Shown here: positions 10,628 through 21,552 of the stretch, one piece after another | How the letters are laid out: each line of letters opens with the position of its first letter | Numbering within the stretch: the stretch's first letter is position 1 | NCBI GenBank assembly: GCA_010015805.1 | Contig: ML978131.1 | Coordinates: forward strand, 1,044,575 to 1,108,574 | Direction: 5' to 3' | DNA: 64,000 bases | DNA from: Rhizodiscina lignyota | Taxonomy: Eukaryota > Ascomycota > Dothideomycetes > Aulographales > Rhizodiscinaceae | The notes under the pieces: generated by a model | Databases searched by the model: none | Seen by the model: the letters and a program-made list of their open reading frames with translations, nothing else | What the model was told of the DNA's origin: nothing | Program-made: the position numbers and the translations under genes

Positions 10628-13001
10628 TCAGTAATAGCGGCCGACGAAGCTGTCCGGCAATGCTGAGAGACCGAAGAAAGCGCCGACGCCGCCAACGACA
10701 CCACCGACGAGCGCACTAGTGAACGCGGTAGCGGCAAGCGCGAGACGAGCACGCTTTGGTGGACGTTCCTCGGTTGTCAGAGCTTCTCGGTTCACAGCAG
10801 CGCCGTCCTCAATTGCGGTCTCCACTTGGTCCGTCGTATTTGGTGCCTCCGTTATAGCCGCGTCCTCCTTCTCGCTCTTCTCCGTTTCCATGGCAGCGGT
10901 GCGCTCCATGCTCTCCCTGAAAGCGGCGTACGCCTTGTACCTATCGGCCCTGAGTGTCTGCATTTTCTCGACAACCGAAACCGGCACAGACTCGGTGGGC
11001 TTCTCGCGCTGCGTGATGACCGACTCATCGAAGTCCTTAGGCAGGCCCAAGGGGAATGACACCTTGCCGGGCTTGCTACGAGTATGATAACCATGGAGAT
11101 CGTTCGCAATGTCGTCGTTGGCAACATCGTTAAAGCCTAGCAGCGTCTTGATGATAGACCCATTAACGAGCTCGTCGTCGAGATCGTCAGCATGAGACAA
11201 AACATCATCATGAGCGAAGGTGTCGAAGCTGCGCTTCTTTGAGCCGATGGCCATGTCACTCGGTCCAGGGAATGAGCGTAGCGGAGGTGGTGGTGGAAAT
11301 CCGCGGCGTGAACCAGCTTCGGCACCAGCAGATGCTTCACGCACTGACACTGTCCACGGCGCCGCAGTCATGAATGAAGCGTCGCGGTCGTTGCTGTCCA
11401 TGCCGAAGACTGGCGCCTCGCTCATGACTTTGCTTGGAGCTTGAAGATCAGTTGAGTAAAACGGTGGTAGGTGGTACTGAGTCAGTGAGTTGGTCGTCGA
11501 AATCGACGGCAAAGCGAAAGCGGATGCGCTCGCGAGAGCACCCTCAGCCTTGCCTGTAGCAGCATTGATGTCATGCTTGTCGTTTAGCATGTCGTCGATG
11601 GTCAGCTTTCGCATCGGTGCTGGCGCCTGAACTTGAGGGATAGGAGACAAGCGCTCCGTGGTCACCACCTGTGGCGTTGATATACGAGGCTTCGCGGTGA
11701 GCTCGATCATCGAGTTGATCTCGTCTTCACTATCAGAATCGAAGATGGTATGCGGTGCTTTGCGCCAAGGAGGCAATGTCTCCTCGAACTCCTGCTCGCA
11801 GCTCGTGTCCTTGCGCTTCGAGAGTTCGAAAGCGCGGGGGTTCTCATCAAAGATATCTCCAGCGTCGTCATCATTCTGAGTCATTGGCTTCGGACTTGGT
11901 GAACGAGCAGACTCGGCAATGGAGCTAGCGACCTCCTCATCCGCATCGATATCGATCAGTATGCCCGCATCGTTGTCCTTCTTGAGGCCCATCCAGGCGG
12001 CGATGGGTGAGACTACTTTGTTAGCATCGGCGTTGGTGTCGTCGATAGCGATAGGGTTGATCTCGGAACCGGAAGATGCTACAAATGGTGTTAACAAAGG
12101 TGCATACGTTTTCAAGTCATCGTGACGAGTTGAAAACATACCTTCGGCAGCTTCTGGGGAATCAATGTGAGATTCCTTTCGAGTAGACATGATGATTGGA
12201 GCAGAGGACTCAGAGCCCGCACCATCATCAGAATCGCTATCAGAATCGCTATCAGCAAGGCTGATGTGACTTGGCGCACGGCTCGAGTCGGAATCAGGAA
12301 CACGGTAGCCGTTCTCATGCTCTGAAGAGGTTGCACGGCCACTAATGAAGTCCTCGAAATAGGAAGACGGTGGAGTGTGGTTGGACTCCTCAATGTCGTC
12401 GTTCAGAGGGAAGACGGTGACCTCGTACTTGGGAGCCTTGAAAGTATCTGTGGCATTCTGTGTTAATACACCAGAAACTCTCATGCAACGTATTAAATTA
12501 GTCTTACCATCTCCGCGAGTAACATCCGTACCGAACTGAAGGATATCTCCGGTGATCAAGCGGTGATTCTTGCCCTCCTCAATCTTCTTGCCATTAAGGA
12601 AAGTACCATGCATGGAACCGGTGTCACGGATGAAAGCTTGCATTTTCTATAGTCCAATGTTAGCATACCATAGAGGTGTACCGGCCTCTCAAAGCTAGCT
12701 CACCTCTGTGTCTTCAACTCCAATCTTCTCCACGCTCAGGCGAGCATGAGAACGAGAGATGACAGGGTTGTTAACCCAGCAGTTATTGGTGGCAGCAATG
12801 AGCTGCTTCGTGGCGCTCTTGGAGCTGCGGCCGACTTCGATCGTCTTCATCTCGGTGAGGGTAACGTATCGATGTTTCAAGTCGTCCTTGCCTTCGGTCA
12901 AGGTGAACTGGACCATCATTCCGGAGGTGGGCGTATCTGGGATAATGCGTAAGTAAAGAGCTTTTACTAGATGATGGAGGGCGGCACTAACCTGAAGCCA
13001 T
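10628..13001 (-). CDS. FHA-domain protein with C-terminal membrane anchor, five exons
   Basis: The model is complement(join(10628..12078,12142..12447,12508..12646,12704..12936,12992..13001)), 712 aa. Exon 1 encodes only MAS plus one base and joins as MASDTPTSGMMVQFTL. An FHA phosphothreonine-binding domain occupies residues ~10-120, with the family landmarks EVGRSSKS, NPVISRSHARLSVE and GSMHGTFLNGKKI. Residues ~120-660 are acidic, Ser-rich and low in order, including an alternating Ser/Asp run. The C terminus has a basic PPKRARLA patch followed by a Gly-rich hydrophobic helix (TSALVGGVVGGVGAFFGL) and a short tail. This architecture suggests a tail-anchored phosphopeptide reader on the ER or nuclear envelope, as in the yeast Far9/Far10 type, but no clear orthology is visible. 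Two of the four introns are multiples of three and stop-free. Confidence 0.85.
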
Positions 13002-13769
13002 GTTTGCAGTGGTGGGAGAGTTTGGTTGCGTGAGAGGGTGGAGCAACTTCACTCGGGCGCTTCACTCGGGCGCTCGACTTGAGGAGTGCTGCAGTTGCAC
13101 GGAGGGTGATGCGGATGTCGCCAGTGTTCGGGAAGCTCGAATTTGATGATTTTCAATGGTACTCCAAGCCTCCAGTCTCTGGAGTAGGTGAAACTACGTG
13201 CTTCAAGTGTGTACAGAAGCTGGTGGAGTGAGGTTCAAGGAAGAAGCAGAGTTGGGGGAACGAAGCGGCCTCAAGTACTAAGTCAAGGCAGCACCAGTGC
13301 CCCGCTCGGAGTGTTTGACTTGAGTGGAGCTCCAGTCAGCGGAGCCTTGTGTGCTTGGCAGCAAGAGCCGGTGAAAAGAGACAGGAGTGGAAGAGGAAGG
13401 ATTTACAAGCCCACGTCCGAAGTCCTTCTTTACGATGGATGTTGGAGGTAAGGGTGGAAGTGAAGTGAAGGTGGTGAGCTTCAGCCCTCATCAGGTGGGG
13501 GGTGGGGCAGCTCTAATCGACAAGCCGAGCGCGCTAACGCCGAGATTGGAATAGCCGCTCAGAAAAAGCCCCACGAACTTCTTCGCAGCACAGTCACATC
13601 AAAACACCGAAACAACTCGACTTGCCATTGCCGCGCGTCACACTCTCCAGCACACGCCAAAGAGCGCATCTGCTGGCTGCTGGACAAGCACGTACCTCGC
13701 ACCTCACGCCTCCTCTCTGCGACATCTCGTCGATTATGCTGTGACATTCAAGCAACACCTCGGATCACA
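13002..13769. promoter_or_regulatory. Divergent promoter region between the FHA gene and RPC1
   Basis: About 770 bp separate the two divergently read starts. It contains a perfect 13-bp tandem repeat, TTCACTCGGGCGC, at 13048-13073, a G-rich run near 13495-13510 and a CT/CA-rich leader just before the RPC1 ATG. A short plus-strand frame (13188-13451) is not supported as a gene. Confidence 0.5.
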
Positions 13770-16700
13770 ATGGCTACCGAAGAATACGAGTCGTCGCACA
13801 AGAGGAAGTTGAAGGAGCAGGTGGTAGACAGGGTGCCGAAGCGAATCAAAGAGTTGAGATTCGGAGTTCTGTAGGAACCATCAGCCGGCCAGAGGAGATG
13901 TTCGCGTCCTAACTCAAACAGGTCGAGCCAAGAAGTCCTCAAGCAATCCGTCGTCGACGTCCACGATCGTCATGTTTACGAGTCCCTTAGCCAAGGTCCG
14001 GATCGGAGGATCACACCGAATGGGCCTATGGATGGCCGCATGGGCACATCTCAGAAAGGACAATGTGAGACGTGTGGGAAGCCACTGCAAAGCTGCAACG
14101 GCCACTTCGGCCATGTCAAGCTGGCTCTGCCGTGCTTCCATATCGGCTACCTGCGATATGTGATAGAGCTGCTGCATAGCATCTGCAAGAAATGTGCATA
14201 TGTCCTCCTTGACGAAGACCAGCGCCGCAGCTATCTTCGCCAACTCCGTCGTACCGGCATGGACAGCTTCCAGAGAGCTCAGCTGTGCAAAAGGATCGCG
14301 TTGGACTGCAGAAAGCATAAGAATTGTCCGAGATGCAACGCAGTGAATGGACCGGTCCGGAAAGCTCCTGGACATCCTCTCAAGATCATCCATATGCAGT
14401 TTGAGCACTTCAACAAGTCGACAGCAAAGTCGAAGGTGACACCTCCGAGCAAGATTCTCTGGGATGACTCTTTTGCTGCGGCGAAACAAGCCAACCCAGA
14501 ACTCGAACGCCATATCAAGCGAGCAGTAGATGATCTCAACCCTCTTCGAGTGCTCAACTTGTTCAGGCGAATGTCAACAGTCGATATAGAGCTTGTTGGA
14601 ATGAACCCGGCAGAGGGTCATCCGGAAATGTTCCTCTGGCAATACCTGCCTGCACCCCCCGTCGCTATTCGCCCGTCAGTCAAGCAAGAGACCGCCACCA
14701 CCGAAGACGATCTCACCAACAAGCTTGGTGACATTGTACAAATTAGCTCAATGATCCGTCAAGGCCTAGAGCAAGGTCAACCGATTGCGGCCATCATGGA
14801 GCAATGGGAGTTTATGCAAATTCAAATCGCTCTCTACATCAACAGTGGCGTTCCAGGCCTAAACAGATCAGACTTGGGCAAACCAGTAAGAGGCTTCTGT
14901 CAACGTCTTAAGGGAAAGCAGGGCCGCTTCAGAGGAAACTTATCCGGAAAGCGTGTAGACTTTTCGGGCAGAACTGTCATCAGTCCCGACCCTAACCTAG
15001 GTATCGATGAAGTCGCCATTCCAGTCAAGGTTGCTTGCAACTTGACGTACCCAGAACGTGTGACGAGCTACAATATCGGGAAGCTGCGCGGACGTGTTAT
15101 GAACGGGTCATCGAAGCATCCCGGTGCGAACTACATCATCAAACACAAGGACAACCGATCGGTCAGAGTCGATGTCCTTGAAATGATTGACAAACGACCG
15201 GGATCAAAAGGTGGCAAGCTCGCGAAGGCCGCAGATGAGCTACAAATAGGTGACATTGTCGAACGCCATCTTGAAGATGGAGACATCGTTCTGTTCAATC
15301 GACAGCCCTCACTTCATAAACTTAGCATTCTCAGTCACAGGGCAAAGATCCGCCCGTGGCGAACATTCCGCTTAAACGAGTGCGTCTGCAATCCGTACAA
15401 CGCCGATTTCGACGGAGACGAGATGAACCTTCACGTTCCGCAAACCGAGGAAGCACGCGCAGAAGCGATTCAGTTGATGGGAGTCAAGCATAATCTTGCA
15501 ACGCCAAAGAACGGTACACCGATCATCGCAGCTATTCAGGACTTCATAACTGGCGCATACCTCCTCAGCAGCAAGGACAACTTCTACAATCGCGCCGAAT
15601 TCATGCAGATATGCTGTTACATGTTCGACTGCGAGGCGGTTCTTGATCCAGAGACGAGAAAGAGACACCAGATCGACCTTCCGTCACCGGCAATCATTAA
15701 GCCAGAAAAACTCTGGACCGGCAAGCAAGTCTTCAACGTCCTGATGAAACCGTACAGGGAGAGCAAAGTGCTGGTCAATCTTGACGCGGAATGCAAGGCC
15801 TTTACGCGCGGCGGAAAAGGAGCTCCCGAGCAGCCGGAGGACTACAACAAGGACGACAATTACCTGATCATTCGCAACTCCGAGGTCCTCTGCGGCCGCA
15901 TGGACAAGGCCACTGTCGGCGATGGCAAGAAAGACTCTGTCTTCTGTGTCCTGATGCGCGACTTTGGACCCGACTACGCCGTCCAAGGGATGAATCGTCT
16001 CGCCAAGCTCTCGGCGCGCTGGCTCTCCGAGCAGGGATTCTCTATCGGGCTCGGGGACGTCACTCCAACAGACCACATGGTCATCATGAAAGAGGACCTC
16101 GTCGAGAAGGCCTACAGGGAATGCGACGAGCTGATCAAGAAGTTCAAGCGCGGAAAGCTTCCTCGCGAAGCCGGCTGCACAGAGGAAGAGACGCTTGAGA
16201 ATAAAGTTACTGGTGTACTGAACCGCGTCAGGCAGCAGACGGGAGATATTTGTACAAGCGAACTCAGCAAGCGCAATGCGCCGATGATCATGGCGACAGC
16301 GGGATCGAAGGGCTCGATGAACAACGTCGCGCAGATGATTGCCAGTGTCGGACAGCAGATTATTGGTGGCAAGCGTGTCCAAGATGGCTTCCAGGATCGA
16401 ACATTGCCCCATTTCCCAAAGTTGTCGCGTCAGCCGGCCAGTAAAGGTTTCGTCAAGAATAGCTTCTACTCTGGTCTCAACCCATCTGAGTTCATCTTCC
16501 ACGCCATGAGTGGAAGAGAAGGATTGGTCGACACTGCTGTCAAAACTGCAGAGACTGGATATATGAGTCGTCGGCTGATGAAGAGCTTGGAGGACTTGAG
16601 CGCGCAGTATGATAATACTGTGAGGAACAGCAGTGGCAATATCGTACAGTTCCAATTCGGAGACGATGGCTTGGATCCGGCGGACATGGAGGGTAATGCG

Positions 16701-18245
16701 AGACCTGTCTCCTTTGAGAGGACGTTCACGCACGCAATCACGAGTACATGGAACAACGACGAGAAGGGTATGAGCAAGACACACGTGAAACTCGAGACCA
16801 CTAAGGTATTGGATGCGAAGCGCAAGAAATATCAGAGAGTCTCGTCTGGTGCCAAGGAGTATCGTCTCAAGGAAGGTCGGGAGTTCACCGTGGACCAGTA
16901 TGAGAGTCGGCGCAACTTCATGGATGATCTCGAGGCCTTCATCGAAAAGCAAGCATCACGAATCAAACAAGGCAAGAAATACGAGGGCTATGAGAATCGC
17001 ACCGCGAAGATTAGTCGCACCGCCCTTGGCACATTCATCAATCTCTGTCTGAGCAAATACGAGAAGTCCATCGTCCAACCAGGCCACGCCGTCGGCGCCG
17101 TCGGCGCTCAGAGTATTGGTGAACCCGGAACACAAATGACGCTCAAGACCTTCCATTTTGCTGGTGTTGCAGGCATGAGCATCACCCAGGGTGTCCCACG
17201 TATCAAGGAAATCATTAACGCGAGTAAGTCGATCTCTACACCTGTCATCAGCGCACCGCTGCAGAACAGAGAGAGCACAGAGGCCGCTAGCATCGTGAAA
17301 GCACGCATCGAGAAGACTTATCTGCGCGACATCCTCGCGAACGTCGATGAGAATTGGGGCCCCAGGGAGTTTAGTCTCACTCTGAGACTCAACGAGCAGA
17401 CGCTCAATGATCTCCGTCTCGACATCACCCTCGAAGACATCGGGCGCGCGCTCATCGCTACGAAAACCCTGCACATCTCTCCCAGCGACATCTCCGTGCA
17501 CGGCCACCACGTCACCGTTAAAGTCATCAACCCGCTTGTTCCATTGCAGGACGGCAAGAAGCGCCCTAGTGCGGCCATGCAAACCCGCGCGAAGAAGATT
17601 GCCAAGGACGACGATTTCTATGTGTACGTGCAGAACTTGAAGCGTGCGGTTGTGAATGTCGTGGTGCGCGGGTATCCAGATGCGACGCGTGTGGTCGTAA
17701 AAAAAGACGACAAGGCGAACAAGCGGGGGATCGAGGAGGTCAGCCTGCTAGTCGAGGGGTATGGCTTGCAGCGGTGCATGAACACAGAAGGCGTGGATGG
17801 AAGCAAAGTGACGACTAATTCAGTGATGGAGACGAAGGACGTGCTGGGCATTGAGGCAGCGAGGACCACGATTATCAAGGAGATTGCGGGCGTGATGAAG
17901 GGTATGGATATCGATCCGAGACATCTGCAGCTCCTGGCCGATGTCATGACGTACAAGGGCGATGTCCTGGGCATTACGCGCTTTGGGCTTGCGAAGATGA
18001 GGGATTCGGTACTGCAGCTGGCGAGCTTTGAGAAGACGCCAGATCATCTGTTTGAAGCCGCATGGAGGATGAAGCAGGATCCTATTGAGGGTGTGAGCGA
18101 GTGCATCATCATGGGGCAGAGTGTTAGGGTGGGGACGGGGGCGAGCAAGGTGGTGAGAAGGTTGAACTTGGAGAAGGAGGAGTGGAGCATGAAGAAGGGA
18201 AATAAGGGGCTAGGCTTTGAGCGTGGCTCTGCAGGAACCGCGTAG
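13770..18245 (+). CDS. RPC1: DNA-directed RNA polymerase III largest subunit (C160)
   Basis: The model is join(13770..13870,13922..18245), 1474 aa, close to the yeast Rpc160 length of 1460. This subunit forms half of the active centre of Pol III, which makes tRNA, 5S and U6 RNA in the nucleus. The 51-nt intron joins RFGV to LSSQEVLKQSVVDVHDRHVY. The N-terminal zinc ligands appear in CETCGKPLQSCNGHFGH and in the later CKKC...CPRC pair. The catalytic Mg-binding loop NADFDGD is at residues 527-533. The trigger-loop block GEPGTQMTLKTFHFAGVAG is intact. The assignment to Pol III rather than Pol I or II rests on the DGRMGTS/NGHFGH N-terminal pattern, the overall length and the absence of a heptad-repeat CTD. 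Long antisense frames across it are shadows of its codon usage. Confidence 0.97.
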
Positions 18246-19062
18246 ATGAACTAGGGAGGGCAGTGATGTGGCGATGTAAGATGATGATAACGAATGAATG
18301 GAAAGTCTGCTGCTGCAGTCATCAGCGACCTGGATTGTGCCAATCTATATGAATGTGATGCGTAATTCGTCGCTAGATTGAGGTTGACAAAATAGTTGCG
18401 CCAAAGCTACGGCACATAGAATTCCGAATTGCTAAGCTGTCCCATCTCTTTCAATTAAGATAATTATCTTTATTGAGGTTGCAATGTCAATTACTCTAAC
18501 GCCAGCCAAACAATATAAAAAGCACTTTCAATGATGTTCTCGTTCCGTTGGGGAACAAAAATCATTTATGCTACATCCTTTGCTTCCTTTCTACGTCTAT
18601 TGGAGCCAGCTATTTTGTCACCCTTCGAGATTGGGAAAACTCACCCAGACTCATCAAACTCCATACTCTCTGACAGTATTCATCAAACAGATTCAATTTA
18701 GTATTGAGACGCTCAGGAGGTACTGATATGTCACGGAGAAGATGCCCCTCACATGCCATCAGAGGACTAACACTCGGAGTGTTTTGGATCATATAGTATG
18801 GGGATCAAGGCGCCAAGGACGTCTTGTATGGATTCCATGGTGGAAATGGATACGAATAATTCGAAGGCCCTCTCCACTGAAATGCTATCAGCTTCGGCCC
18901 CATGCCAATTCAATTTCGGCGCAACATCTCTTAGATCATGACACCTTTCTTGTGCTTGAATGATAAACGAACATTCATGTTGCAGGGCTGCGAACCAAAA
19001 TATATGGCAGACAAAAACTCTTCGAATAACCTATTCCAGCGGGCCAAGAGTTATGAAGCGCT
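18246..19062. other. Intergenic, no gene seen
   Basis: This is the convergent 3' flank of RPC1 and the SDR gene. Short frames near 18600-18960 have no recognisable content. Confidence 0.4.
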
Positions 19063-20317
19063 CTAGTCCTTAACAGGCTCGTGTAAATGATGTGACCGAG
19101 CATATGTCATCTCCGCACTGAGCCTCGACTCCTCGTTTATCCACGCCGCCGGAGGTCGAATGTTCGGTCCGATCTGAGGCGCGACTTCGATGATTTGCCC
19201 GGCGAGCTTTGAATCCCCCAGAGTCATCTCAAATGCTTCAAGGACGTGCTTCATTGGTACCAAGACGCCCAGCTTTTCCGCTTTGTCGTAAACCGCTGTT
19301 GTTGAGATTCCGGTTCTGACCTTGTTCGGGCAGACTGTGTTCAGAGCGATGTTCTCTTCGATAAGGATTGAACCGTAAGAGCGGACGAAGCCGACAATCG
19401 CACTAGGACTTGATCAGATGATATTTGAAGAAGGCGGAAGTGGACCACGTACTGTTTAGCTGCGGTGTACACTGGAATCGGCTTGTGGATGTAAAAGCCA
19501 CACACGGAAGCGACTGGAGTGACTGCAGAATGAGGTTAGTTGCTAAAGTGGAAGACCAACGATCGATAAAGCGATTGATAACGAAACATGGCCAAAGATT
19601 GTTGAAATACAAAGCACATGAAGTTGATGCTTCAGTTGACTTATTCAATTCGCTAGACACCGCATCCAGATGAATAAGTAGTATCCACTGATGACTGGAA
19701 TACTGAACAGGGGTGACGGAAGATAATGAAATATATCGCAAAGAAATTCGCTGTCTTACTCTTTCCCCTGAACCCGTACTTATTAACTGGCTGTCGGCGG
19801 AAATGCTGTACGCCCAGCCAACATGTGTAAATTACACCGGTGCAATTTACATCCAACAACGTTAAGTCCGGTTTTTCGTATCCTTTCGAGTCCGGTCGAT
19901 TTGGAAATGAGCGACGTTCTCCGAGTCCTGCAATTGGGAAGACGTAGTCGATACGTCCGAACTCTGCTTCGGCAGTCTCAAAAGCCTTGCGCTGGGAGTC
20001 CCAGTCCGCGGCATCAACTTCGACGGCCCATACCATTTGACTACTCTTGCCATTGTTTAGTTGCTCGGCGACTGCCTGTGCGCCTTTAAGGTCTCGATCC
20101 GCGACGTAGACTTTGATACTATTGCCCAGCTCTTGGTATCAGAACGAGAGTTTACCAGGTTCACGGGGATGAGTCTTACCCATTCTCAACGAGCATCTCA
20201 GTGACTGCTTTCGCGATGCCACTGGCTCCGCCTACCAAAATTAGCATCACGTACGAATTCGGTGTGGCAAATGGGGTGTGGACCTGTCAGAAACGCTGTC
20301 TGCCCTGCGTAAACCAT
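19063..20317 (-). CDS. Short-chain dehydrogenase/reductase (SDR), five exons
   Basis: The model is complement(join(19063..19402,19453..19522,19760..20118,20180..20231,20284..20317)), 284 aa. Every junction keeps frame and restores SDR blocks. The cofactor loop TGGASGIA starts at residue 11, with Ala in place of the last Gly. The Asp-containing acidic loop YVADRDL and the DAADW block follow. The catalytic residues are Ser154, Tyr167 and Lys171 in YTAAK. LNTVCPNKVRT corresponds to the conserved Pro segment after the active site. Intron 1 has a weak GTCCAC donor and intron 3 is long (237 nt), so these two are the least certain parts. No signal peptide is present; it is presumably cytosolic. The substrate cannot be told. 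It is divergent from the P450 at 21553, so the two may once have shared a promoter. Confidence 0.85.
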
Positions 20318-21552
20318 ATTGGAAGACCACGACTGAGAGAGAGATTGAATTAAGCTTTTAGGTGGCTGAAAGTATTTAACAAAAGTAGAAAGGCAGATTT
20401 CTGAAATATATCGCGTGCCCTGTCGTAAGAAAGGAGCTCCAAGGGGAGAATCGGCTAGTCTCGGACCATGGAGCTTGACTGTCCGTTGGAGTTGTCCACA
20501 TGAACGAAACATTTTCTAGCGTAGAAAGAGTATCCACTTGAAAATGGTAAGAAAATAGATCATACCTATTATTATTATGTTCTCTTTGGCTGTACTTTAC
20601 TAAGTGGTCGAAATCTGGAGAGCTCACCAGTGAGATGGTTGGAATCATGACATTTGGCAAGAGCATAAACGACTTAGTTGTAAATCAATAAATGAAAGTC
20701 TTTGAAGAAACTTTCTACGAATAATCTAAGTCTAACGAGTATCTATGCTTAGTTTCGTGGATCGATAACCCTAGAGAAAGAGGACGGTAAAGATTAAACT
20801 GAAGCTCTGGTGCAGAGCTACCTAAGTCTAGGGGCACCCTGCCTAAAGTTCGGTACAAACTCACCCAGTCACACAGTCATGGAAAATGCCAAGCGATGCC
20901 CCGCTGCCCCATCAACATGGGGTGGCACCCGACGAGGTTGCATGCACCGTGACCGTGTCAAGGATCAGGTACAGAGTAAGCTTAATCTTATTTTTACAAC
21001 TATCGTTTATATGTACTGCAATTCATTAGAAGTGCTGCCAGCGACCAGAACCCACCTCCTTCAATCAATCTCGCGAGTCTGACACTAGCTCCACGTAGCT
21101 CGACTCCGCCATTATCCGACTGCACATTGATTGGTTCCCGAAAGGTAGCCATGGTTCCGGCTTCCAATCCTCTCACTCCCGTTGTTCATATGCTGGACAT
21201 GAAGCTTCTCTGCAAGGCCTCATTCCTGGAGTAGTGGGCTGCTTAGGGGTGCTCCGCGGATAAAATCTTCACATGAAGCCTTCGAGGCCGGGGAATCATT
21301 TGCGCTTCCTGTTGCTAGCACGTCCAGGATGTAGCCAATATTCAAGCCAACCGCGGCATCCTTTAGCTTCACAGAAGCTTCGAGCGGGGTGCGTGGACTA
21401 GACTGGCGCGCCGTCGTATTCCCAGAGTTGAAGCGCATTCAACGATCAACGTCAAAAGGCTCCGACATGGACGCCTTTCAGCTTGATTCATCACCACTGC
21501 TCCTTCGCTCCACTCATCTTCACAAGCTTGCGTACACCAAGCGCGGTACAGG
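20318..21552. promoter_or_regulatory. Divergent intergenic region between the SDR and P450 genes
   Basis: About 1.2 kb with no supported gene. Only short frames occur, and nothing in them is recognisable. It must contain the promoters of both flanking genes. Confidence 0.4.

Noticed and set aside
15684-16952. 422-codon antisense frame across the RNA polymerase III subunit gene
   Set aside because: It mirrors the codon usage of a long conserved coding exon and shows no domain of its own.
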